Assembly (NCBI RefSeq): GCF_004798865.1
Contig: NW_025335941.1
Coordinates: forward strand, 15,443,734 to 15,507,733
Direction of reading: 5' to 3'
DNA from: Varanus komodoensis
Taxonomy: Eukaryota > Chordata > Lepidosauria > Squamata > Varanidae
Length of the DNA stretch: 64,000 bases
In this document: positions 24,401 to 36,400 of the stretch, in pieces
Numbering within the stretch: position 1 is the stretch's first letter
How the letters are laid out: each line of letters opens with the position of its first letter
Notes under the pieces: generated by a model
The model's input: only the letters and a program-made list of their open reading frames with translations
Database searches by the model: none
Told to the model about the DNA's origin: nothing
Program-made: the position numbers and the translations under genes

Positions 24401-27400
24401 AGGTAAGAGAAAGAAGTCTGCAGTAAGCGATGGCTCAACAGCGTTTCTTTTCTCTGATGTTCAGAGTCAAGCTGAAGTTTCAAAGCGAGCTTTTTGTATT
24501 TTTATCTGTGATGTCACTGTAAGTAGGTGTGGGGAACCTGTTGCCCTCCCCAAGTATTGTTGGACTTCAACTGTAGCCATCACAGCCAGTAGTAAGGGAT
24601 GATGGGAGTTGTAGTCCAACAAGATGGCAGCACATTCTCAGAAGTAGACAAGAAATGGGTTAATGGTTTGTATCAGTACAAGATACTTCATCTGTTCTGA
24701 GATTGATGCAGCTCGCTCTCAAAATTCCACCTGTGCTTTCCTTTGCTAGTTAGCTCTGTCCAAAAGAATAGCATAGATGTATGCTTCAAAGGTGCACTGG
24801 TCCACAGTGGAGGAAGAATGTGCATGCTTCTCCCAATCTTGATGTAAAGGTCTTCACATTATGATTTTACTACATTCCATCTTTTTTGTGCAGTATTTGT
24901 ATGGAATAACTCCTTGAAAAGGGCAGAAGTTACCATTCTGACCTAACATTCCCCCTTTTAGCTGCATCAGAGCTAAATCATGCAAAGTGTTCTCCCAAAA
25001 ATGATGCAGCAAAGTCACTTTGGGGCTTTCACAGCATGCACACATGCACATGTGGGCACACACATCTATGCACAAATTGAGGCTATGGGTTAATTCAGAC
25101 ATTTAGCAAAACCACATGGTGTGCTTTTCCCCGGATTGTACAGGTCTGTGCCTGGAGGTGCTCCATGTCTGAAAGCTAGCCACATCAGAAAGCTGCTGCT
25201 GAAAAGCTGCTGTGTCAGGAAGAAAGTTTAGGGCACAATCCTGTGCACATTTAGAGAGAAAAAGGCCTAAAGTTCCCAGCAAGCTCTGTCTCCATATGCA
25301 TAGGATTGTCTGTCTTCCCGATATTCAAGTTTGCTGTGTGCAGGGAGGGTTCTGGCAACAAGTTTTATTGGTGTCCCAGTGATGCCTCCTCGGTCCTGTG
25401 TAGTTACAGATATACAGAAAAGCTCAGATTGTTTGTTTGTCTTCCTGCCATGTTTCTGCAATCAATAAGTGATCCCTTGGGAATTGTGTTGTCTGCGTTT
25501 TTCGTAGCTGTGCAAGGAGTCTCCACCAGCAAAACCTTTATCCAGGCTGGTGTGGAAACAGAGATAACCTGCCATAAAGCAAGTCAAAGATTCTGATGAC
25601 TGAAGCCCCCATGCCTTATTAAATATATTGACAACTCTAGTTGTAAACTGTCGGTGAACCATGTGTTGAAAATTGCAATTGTTCTTTCAAATGTTCATTT
25701 AATAAGTTGTAGAACTGTTGAAATGCATTGGCATTTAGTTTCTGTTACAATTTGTTTAGGGCAAGCCTGATGTTCGTATGGCATATATCCAATATGCCCT
25801 TTCCTTTTTAATTGCTGGTGACAACACAATCCTTACCCACATTCTGGAGTTAAAAGGTATTTTGTCAGTATTGTTTCTTAAGTAGCTAAAGTGTAATGCA
25901 TATCTTTAATTTCATTAGCTCTCACTACTCATGTTTTGTTTTGTTACACTAGGAAGTTAGCTGTCAAGAGATGTGAAGCGAGACCTTTTCAAAGACTGTT
26001 GGTATTTCTGCAGGCTGGTTGCCAAGCTATGCCACTTTCTGGACAGGGGTAGCCTGGTTTCAGTCTGATAGTCTCTGGTTACTGCAGTGCATTCTCCATG
26101 GGGCTGCCCTTGAAGATGCTGCCGAAGCTGCGGCTTGTGCAGAATGCAGCAGTCAGATTAGCTACCAGGATCTGTAGCTTTAGACACACAAGACTAGTTT
26201 TGGCTCACTTACATTGGCTGCCCTTATGCCTCTGGGCCCAATTCAAGGTCCTGGTGTTAACCTATAAAGAGCCTTATGGCTAATGGGGTGGCATACAAGT
26301 CTGATAAATAAACAAAGGGCTTGGGACTGCAATACATGTGTAATCTGTCCAGAGAACCTTTGGGTTATGGGGCAGCATAGAAATGGAATGAAATAATGAA
26401 TCTGCTTGAGTGCCTACTTGGATACCTCTGGGTCCTTCCCCTAAATGCTGACTCCAACGAAGGCTTGGAGGGTGGCCACAAAGTGCTGTCTTTGTGGTGC
26501 CCTCCCCCAGTTTGGAACAACCTTCCCACTGGGACCTGTGTGGCACCAAACTTGTTACCTTTTTGATGCCAGGTTAGTATGAATCTTTATGATGATGGTT
26601 TTGAAGACTTACTTGACTACCCATAGGCTTGAAGGAATTACGCACCCCTGGCGTTTTGACAGGGTCATTCTTTGCTGTATATTTTAGCTGTTTTTTGGTG
26701 ATGCTATTTTTCTAAATAAGTAAATGAATAAAATACTCTTTCATCAGTGGCAATACGTCATGAAACTGATTTGGTTAAAAATTCTTGGCATCATGGTTTT
26801 AACATTTGAAAATGTCTTCTAGATTTCATTCCAGATATTTTAAGAACTGGCCTAAAGGAAGATCGAATATCCACAATTAGTCTTCTGCTCTCCACATTGG
26901 CAACTAAGGTACACCCTTAAAATAGCTTTCTCCTTAATGCATTGCTTGACTGCTGAAAATAGGTTTTCTGTGGTTTTCCAAAGATTCTCCACTTCGTGTT
27001 TACTTGCTGTTTTGCTGTTGTTTGGGATTTGTCAGCATTTCCTTTATGGCTTTTTCTTTGATCGTAGTATGCTCTTAAAGCTAGAACCTGTGATTTGTTT
27101 ATGCTTAACTGAGGTTTTAAGCAATCAAGAAACAAATGTTGCAAACCAAGTGCAACAAGTTTTAAACCCCTTACACCTGCATCCTTTGCATGGTGAGGGT
27201 GAGATAGCAAATCAGGAATTAGACTTAATAGTTTATGTTGTTTGGAAAAATAAATTCCTTGATACTTAGGGCCTCATCTTAAGTGTTTGTGAAGTATTCC
27301 ATTTCTGGAGGGGGTAGCAGTATTAGTCTGTTGCAGCAGAAACAACTTAAGAGTCTTTGGCCCCTTTAAGGCTGAAACATCAAGCCGTCATTCAACTGCT

Positions 27401-30400
27401 CATCTATAGTAGGTCTCCCATCTTCTAGCAGTGACCTTCTATATTCTGCAAAGGACAAATAGGTTTGTCTCTACACAAAAGAATAAATAGACAGAACTTA
27501 GTAATTGTTATTACATTATAGTCATATCCTTCCTTTTCTTCCTTATACAAGGAACTCAAGGCAATTTGCAAGGTTTTCCTCTTCTGTGTTTTATCCTCAC
27601 AACAAACCTGTGAGGTAGGTTAGGCTGAGAGTCTGTAAGTATCCCATAGTCACCCAGTGAGCTTCATGGGTGAGTGTGAACTTGAATGCAAATCTCCTGA
27701 ATCCGAGTCCAGTACTCCTAAACTATTACATCACAGTGGCTTCCATTAAAAAATAAAGCATGCAGAAAGCTGTGGGAAAACATTCAGCCTTCCAGGATCT
27801 TAAAATAGCACAAATGAATAATGGATCTTCAAAATGTGAAACTACTTTTGAGCATCAGTTTATTAAGCAGTTCAGTTCTGTGTTCTGTGGCTTGAATCAA
27901 GACAACTGTTTTCTTTCCTTTATAGGTATTAATCCATTTATCCGTGTCAGGATGTGTGTGTTAAACTGAGCACATCTTTGTGAATAGCTACTGTAGTTAC
28001 TTTATGTACAGGCATCTTCTTCCTCAAGCTGACTATTTAGTTTGCCTTTACTACTGTAGCCAGTCCCAATACTGTGACTTGATCCTGAGGAACTTGAAGC
28101 CAGGGGTCAGACTAGGTGGCCTGGGAGGCCTCTTCTGACTCACTCTGTTTCTACGTTTCTATGTATGCTGCTTTGTTAATAGAGGAGAGAGATAGTGTGG
28201 TGCAGTGGTTAAGATCATGGGACTGGGACTCAGGTGATCTGGGTTCAGGTACCTGCTCAGGGTGACTTTGGGCCAGTCACACTCTCACCCCTGCCTCATG
28301 GGGTTGTTGTTCTTGGGATAAGATTGAGAGCAGCAGGAGGAGAATGGTGTAAGCCTCTTGGAGTTCTTTAAACAAGGCAGGATATAAATCAAATAAATAA
28401 AAACAATCAAAATAAATCCATCATTTTTTCCGTTTTATTCTTGAAATTTGAAGATATGTCTTGTATTTTTTTTAGGTAGTTCACAACAAAAATATCAGTA
28501 AGACCCAGAAGGTGCGTTTTTTTACTGCAGAATTACTGAACCACATAGCTTCACTCTATCGCTGGAATGGAATCCCTGATGTCAGTGCTGAAGATGTTAA
28601 GGTATGTCATTTCCCTTTTACCTTCTCTATGTACCTGTATCACTTAACTTCAATAGAAACAGTTAAATTTATATATCAGCTGAAGGAAAACAAAAAGGTA
28701 ATTTCAACCCCACAAAGTAAGGTGAAATTATTTTGCCCAGTGTAAACATCTGTGCTTTTCTGCAGAAAATGGTATTTAGTTTTATCCAGTATAAGCAGTT
28801 GCTGACAGTGCACACAGTTGTAAATACTAAAAAAAGAAGAAGAAAAAGAGTCAGTCCCTTTTCCATTTTCTCTTTCTGAACCAGCATACCAGCATTCTAT
28901 TGGGCCAGTTTGCTTATTTTGAGTTAATTAACTCACTATTAGCCCTGGTGCATGTGGCTACTATTTTGCATATACGACCTTTGATCAGGGCTTGTGAACC
29001 CAGCCAGTATGGGTTAATTGAGGGTTAAACAACCCACACATTTAACCCTACTACTGATCAAGTCTTTCATTATTCAATTTTGTTCCCCTGACTATGGTTG
29101 GAATGTTTGTTTTCTCTGCATTGCTCTGAGAACCTGCCAAGTATAGTTTAGTCTTAGGGCTCTGTGTCAGTATTCATACATGTGGAGGCCTCCTCCTGGG
29201 CCCTTATTTCCCAGTTACAGGGAATATACAGCAGAGCCTCTGTGTAGATCATTCTTGCCCCAGCTAGGACATTGCGCCAGATCAGTCAGTATTATCCGGA
29301 GTTGTGTGCTCTGCTTTCAAGGATCTCAAGCAGGGCCCTTGCATGTTGTCTGCTGCCTGTTTTTTTTTTTTAAACTGGGAATGTCCGGAATACAACCGGA
29401 GAACCCCTGCCTTTGAAGCGTGTGCTCCACCACTGCCCTCTGGACCCATCCTTTTGAGAGTACTGAGTAAATCAACACTAATAAATTATTTTAATATTTC
29501 CATTCTTTGCAGTCTTCCCAGGACCCTGAAGAAGCAGGAAAGGCACTTGTGAGAGAACTGGTTCATAAGTTTTTAATGGATCTCTGTTGTTCTCTGAAAC
29601 ATGGCATTAACTTTTATGATCCAACCCTTGGCACATCTGGCAGGTAATGTATTCAGGTGCTTAATAAGCCTATTATTTTTGCCTAGCTCTTCAGTTTAGA
29701 GCTAAATCCTTTGAAGTATTTTCTTAAGTCTTGCATTCCTTTTTTGAACTGTGCAGTGAGTGTCCACCATGTGGTCTCCATGTAGAAGGGAGTGGTTGGT
29801 ATGCTAAGCCTTCCATGTCTTGGCCTCATCTAGAGCATAGCTGAAGGGCAAGCTATGATTATACACCTGCATCTATTCCCACTTGTGATGCACTGAGCAT
29901 GACCCTGTTTTGGCAACATTGTTTGTTATAATTGTGAGAATCTGTTTTTTGATTTAAACTTAGAATAGTGGTCAGGGCCTTATTTCCCTGGAAGCAGGTG
30001 CAGCTGTCATATGATAGCCTTCCTTACTGAAAGTTGTGTGCAGTGTTAGCCTTTGGCTGTGAGATATTTTTGTACATGTGCAGGCAGTAGCCCTCTGTGG
30101 GAGAAAGTTTTACTTCCTCTAGAGTCTTATTTTAGTAATGGTCTTGTGTATTGTATGGTTATAGAGAAAAGCTGAAAATAGAAAGCTAGTTGAGCTTAAA
30201 AGGTGAGTATGAATATATGGAGTTGGATCCAGACTGAGTCATACTGCAAGTAGACCCCCTTAAATCGGTGGGAATTAAGCTAGTTAGGAGTAACTTAGGT
30301 TACACTGATGTCAGTAGGTTGATCTGAAGCATGACTAAGTCTGGATCCAACGTGGAATTTCTTGACCTTGAAGGACTGACATATCATGCATAATTAGTTT

Positions 30401-33400
30401 GCACAGTATCCAGGCTATTTGTCATCCCAGTGATTCAGATTGCCTGCTGATGCTAACCGTATTCAGGGCTTCAAAACAGGGTTAAAATCAACACACAAGG
30501 AAGCGGAATGCTCCAACCCCAGCCGCTCCCTTGTTGGGCTTGTCATCCTCGATTCATGGTGCACAGCAGTCTGAAGATGAGAACTTCCTGTATCTGTGGA
30601 GGGTCTCCATGTGAGCCAGGACACTGGAAAATCTGCATTTTGGCTCACATGGGGAGTCTCCATGGATACAGGAGGCTCTTTTCTTCAAACTGTTGCCCTC
30701 CATGGGTTGAGGATGACAAACACAACAAGGGAGAGGAATGAGGCTGGAGCGCTCCTTCTCACGCATTGATTTTAACCCCTTTTGAGCACCTGAATGGGCT
30801 CCTGTTTTTCGCAACTGAAATGGAATAAATATGCGTTGCTAATTTTGTTTAACTGAAGTGCCTAAATTAGATTAAAATCCTGTAATTTCAGTGGCATATG
30901 AAACTGTTTTAAGTTCCCTCTGGCAAAAGCAAGGGAGCAGGGTTTAGACCTGTTATAATGCTGGCCTGCTTCCCAGCAACCACATCACTAGCTGAAGAAG
31001 CTTTGGGCTTTAGTTCCTTGAATTGCAGCTCCCCATGCTCCATGGCACAGCTCTTTTGAAACTGAGGAAGGTTTGCAAGGCAGCTGGTGAAAAGGATGGG
31101 GAGCTGACTGTCAAAGGAAAAAGTCAAAAGTTCCATTTAGTGTTCTTGTATCTGCCTAAGTTACCTCTTGGGATCCAGGTGCACATTTGCTTTTGTATTC
31201 TAATTGTAAACTGTCAGTGATTGTGCTTTCAAAACTGTCTTTAGAGGAGGGAACTTGGTGCTTCTGCGATTTCTCCTAAGTCTAAAGACTGCTGTAGAAG
31301 ATGAAATGGTTGCTGAACTTGTGGTGAACATTTTCAAAGTGTGCCCAGATTTACTGAACAGATACTTTAAGGAGTCTCAGTATTCTTTTGTTCCCAGACT
31401 AAAATCTGCTTGGCTAGACAATATGAAATTGCTGAGGAAGGTAAGAACACTGTACAAGCATATATTTTTACATGAAAATGGCCCTTACCAACATTTCTGC
31501 TGTTACTGAGATCATAGTAATTTACGTGGAAATTAACATGCAGTTATATTTGGTGAGGATTAGTTAAAGGATTACTTCAATTAAGGACCTCTTCAGGCAT
31601 CATTTACTATGGAGCAATCTCAATCTTTAATACTCTTGCTGTTTTCCCACATGTCACCATATGAGTAAATAATATGCGTGTATTGCATTTGTCAAAACAT
31701 GGTATTTCTCTGTCTCCCTCCCCATCTGCCCTTGAAAAGAATGCATGGACTTCTGTTCTAATAGCATCTGAAAGATGCTGAAATCTAATAAAGTCAATAT
31801 AGATTAAGTCATTTATTTTCTTAAGAGGAGAGAGAGAGTTTGGGACTTGTTAAGTAATATCCAAACAGTTGCTCACGCTTATGAATAGATCTGACCAGAA
31901 ACTAATCACATCTGTCCATCACCTTGTTGCCATTTTGTGCCCTGAATATAGAAAACTGCTGCGGGGCTTTGCGTGATGGACTTGTTTATGCATTCTGCAA
32001 ATTCATATTTGATTAAATGATGCTTATTAATACTGTAGTCAGTTATGCAGCATGTGACCGCTAAGCCCCCCAACCAGTACTCTGCTGGCCACCTTTTGTA
32101 CCAACTGAAGTTTCCAAGCCATCATTAAAGGCAGTCTCATATAGCATGAATTAAGCATAACCTGGATACGATGCTTCCAGAACACAAATAATTGAGGGAA
32201 ATTAGCCAGACAGGGCCTCTCCAGATAGATGTCCAGATAGGAGATAGTTGGTGTACCAGTCTAAGCCATTGTGAAGTATATCAATTATTCTGACAATACA
32301 CAGGACTCTAGCTGATAATATAAGGGTAGCCAAGTTTGTCCATGTGCCTTTTGTGGGCTTAATTGCTGTTATCTCCACTGAGTACTTTAGAAAGAAAACA
32401 GTATTAATGCAAAACATGTGATTAAATAGCAGCAAATATATGATTATCTTTCCTGCTGTTTCCTGAATTTCTGCAACTCAGTCTTTATCAGTGCTTGCAA
32501 AAAAATCATGAAAGTGGCAAAGCACATTTTTAGAGAAATGTAAATGTAATATCTTTCTTAGAGATTGTTATTTACAGTAAAGAAATTCAGTGGCAGTGTT
32601 TTGATTATAATGCAGTTGCACAGTACGTTTAAATTTTATTTTAAAAATTACTTAGTGCATACCATTATGTATGCATTTTTATTTATTTGTTTGTTTTAAG
32701 AATTCAGGGCAGCCATGGACGGGCCCCCTCTGAGACACTTGGAAGGGACTGCTCATAGCTGTCAAAAGGAGGATTATGAACTCTCAAACTTGATAGAGTT
32801 TTCACAATCTCACCCCACAAACCATTTTTTAAGGATAAAAAGCTGTAGCCAAGCCTGAAATGGCTCATGGTAGTGGGGAGGGGTGAAAGGACACATCCCA
32901 AGGTGTTCCCTTGAATACCTATGCGAGGGCAAATGGGGGTCAGCAACCAACAGTAAGCCTGATTATCTGTCAGGGCCCACCATGGGTTGTTTGTACAAGA
33001 ACCAACTCTTTGTGGCTTACCACCAGGGCAGGCTAGCATGACATGCAAGTGCCCCCTTTGTGTGCCCTTCTTAGCCCACATGGACACTATTTCTAAGGGC
33101 AGGAACACTTATTACTGCTGTTGCTCCGACCTACAGGCCTGGATTGGTTTCCAGATCAAGGAGAACGCCCATTAGGGTCTAGCATTTGAATACCAGTGTG
33201 GTGTAGTGGTTAAGAGCGTGGGACTGGGAGTCAGAGGATCTGAGTTCTAGTCCCCGCTCAGCCATGGAGCCAACTGGGTGACTCTGGGCCAGTCACAGAC
33301 TCTCAGCCCAACCTACCTCACAGGGTTGTTGTGGTGGGGATAAGATGGAGGAGGAGATATAAGCTGCCTTGAGCCCTTTGTAGGAAAAAGGCAGGATATA

Positions 33401-36400
33401 AATTGGAAAATAAATACTACTTTTAGTGACTTTGTAGAGCACTATTATTTTCCAAACTCTATAATTATTAGGTTGTCTTAATTGAATTATAACAATCAAT
33501 GTTTTTCCTCTTTCACTGGCATCCATTTTCAGCCCTTTAACTTAGTGGGCATTTAGAACTGTTTTGTCATTATAAATCCAGCTGACTTGGTTGCGGTGGC
33601 CATGGACTCATCAGTACTGTCTAAAAATAGTTGTGTTTTCTTTTAAAATTTCAGATCTATGAGGCTCAACCTGAGGTTTCCAGTGCCTTTAAAACCACAG
33701 AATTTGTTCCTCTTCCTAGATTGCTTTCAATGGTGTTGGTCACAACCATCCCAGCAGTGTGTAATAAGGCAATGTTCACCCAAGGATTAAATGTAAGAAC
33801 TTTTTATACTCTAAATTGCTGGTGGTGGCAGGGGGGCTCTTCCCCTAAATTCTCCTTGTTGACACAACTTTGAAAGAAAGTGCATTTTTTACAGAAATGT
33901 ATAGTTGTTGCAGAAATGCATATGCAGCCTGCATGATCCTAATGCTCACATGCTTCCATGACCACTTCTCCAATGTGGCTCCAGGGAAGAGTTACAAAGT
34001 TTCCATTTTCAGATAATCCCAGTTTAGCATTATATTTAATCCTATCCAAACTGCAGTTAGTTTTATTCATGGTTAACTAAAACAAGCTAGCTTTGAGTAG
34101 GGGATGGGAGCAGAGTTTCTTATAGGCCCCTTACAGCTCTTCTATTGTGTGATTCTAAGTATAACTACAGTTTAAAGTTCAGATGTAATGTTCAATTGTG
34201 CTTAATCAAAAACTGAGTTAGAGGCTTGCTGTCTTTTTTCACAGCCACAGGAGTGGGGCAGGGGAAAGGGAAAGAATACATGAGCCTCCGTCTTTCATAG
34301 GCTCATTTTTATAGCGCTAAACTGTTGTTCAGCATATGTGAATACAGCCTTATTGTGAATAATAATGTTCATTTATATAATGAGATAGGGCAGTTACTTC
34401 TGTAAATTCTGCTGGGCTGCCTGACTCTGTGGTTTGTCATTGGGTTAAAGCTCTGGGTTGCTCCGTCCTTAGTAATCCTGAGTTGCAAGTTTGCATGTCA
34501 CAGAGAAAAACCAAGAGCCCTTCCTGGGATTGTTTTCTAAACTAGAAATGAAGTAGAAGTAGCAAATGATCAGGAAACCGTGCACTCACTTCTTCCTGAA
34601 TGGTTCCAACTACCAAATAATATTTACAAACTAGCTGGGCCTTAATGTCCATGAAGAAAGTAATATGCTGAAATACATTAGAAGTATCTTAGAGTACTTC
34701 TGCTTCAAGCACCATTTCTGAATTTTGGTCACCTTGATGGCCCTCCCTCCCTTTTTGCACCTTTTCTGGCCTAGGTTTAAGTGAATTCTCTTTTTCCAGT
34801 AGGTTGTTATAAGTAAATTTACTGTTTATTTTTTATTGTAGATAGCCAGTAAAACAGTGAAACACACAATCTTTTCACTTATATCAACAATTCTGAAAAG
34901 AGCATTGAAAAACATTGAGTATTGTCTTACTGAGAAGATATGGGAGAAATCAGAAATCTATACTCCATCGGTCATGCAGGAATTTGTACAGCAGTACAGG
35001 GAAGCACTTAGCAAGGTATGAAGCAAAACAACTGAATGGTATCAAATTGCAGTTTCTAGAACAGACACTATGTTAGTATGTTCAGGATCTCTTCCTGTTT
35101 TTCTAAATCCTGGAAATACGGATTTTTTTCCTTTTAACAGACAGATGTAATGTGAGTTGTGGCACTTAGGATGTGCCTGGCTAATAAAAGTCATTAGCAG
35201 ACAAGGTAAAATAGAACCTTGGAAATCTGCATATGAAAGCCTGAAGAGGCACAAGGAAGTCAGTTCAGGGAACTGTACTGACATTTCAGGCAGTATTCTG
35301 AAGGCCTTGTTCACATATCATGGTGACAATCGCTTGGTTGTTTAGACTGTGTGCTCCAGTTACTGTTTTTACTGCTTTTATTTCTGTATTGGTATTTATT
35401 GTGTGTTTGATTGTTGTATACAGTCTCAGAGCAGAACTCCTGCTCTGAAGGGAGCCAAGAGATATTTTGAATGAATGAATGAATGGAGCAATGAGCTTGT
35501 CAATTCTGCTTTCAATTGGTAGCCCAGGAACTGGGTTGTTCCACAGGGTATGAATCTGAAAAATTCTGGGTTCTTTGTGGGTTAATCCACCCAGAGTTAA
35601 TCCAGCTCTTGCTCACCCCATTGAGAATATCTCCAAACCTGCGGAGTCAGTCAAGTCCCTTTCTGCCAAGACATCTTTGATTCCACTGAACAGAATGATA
35701 CTCTTGTACTGTTAGAGGGGAAGTAATGGTTTTCCATTTTTCTAAAACTGAAACCTCTTAGCTTTGAATATCTGAATTGAGGGCTTAGTATTTGTTAAAA
35801 GAACATTTTTGGGAACCCTTCAAATAAATGAAATGTACTTCGAAATACATGTGTTACAGATGATGCATTGGCAATTGATCACTGTAGGCCAATATATTTA
35901 AACTGGGCCTGAGCAGCTGAGAAATTAATGGAAGTAATTCTTCCATAGCAATAACTGTTCCTCTGACTTTGTAATCCAGAAAGCTAATGGATTACATTGC
36001 TAAGTTTGTGTATGACTTTGTAAGAGATGTTCTATCTTTTCTCCTGTATTTCTCCATAGCCATAGTCTGATGTCGAAAGAATGTTATAATAGTATTTATT
36101 AACTGATGCCAGTCTTGCTTAAAAATTTAGCTCTTACCGGATATGACAAATATAGTAGCTGTCTGGCAGTCACTTTTAAAGCAAGAGAAGGAACAAGAGG
36201 GACAGAAGGGGAAAGCAGAAGATGCTGCTGCTATTGTGGAGGAAATGGCTGAAGAAAAAGAAGCAAATGGAGAGCATGGTAGGAAGACTTTAGTCATCCA
36301 GCGTGTATGAGAGCAGTGGCTATTAATGATTCATATCTGATGATTCATGGTAGCTCTGTTCTGTTCTTTCACAAAACTCTGTTAATGACCACCTGGAGGA

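Noticed and set aside
26098-26283. Possible small protein starting [16 protein letters not shown]
   Set aside because: It is the ORF2 end of a diverged LINE, shown by the same protein block at 11511-11948.
28975-29050. Possible MITE with GGGTTAATTGAGGGTTAAAC
   Set aside because: Short, without a second end that I could place; too weak to list as an element.
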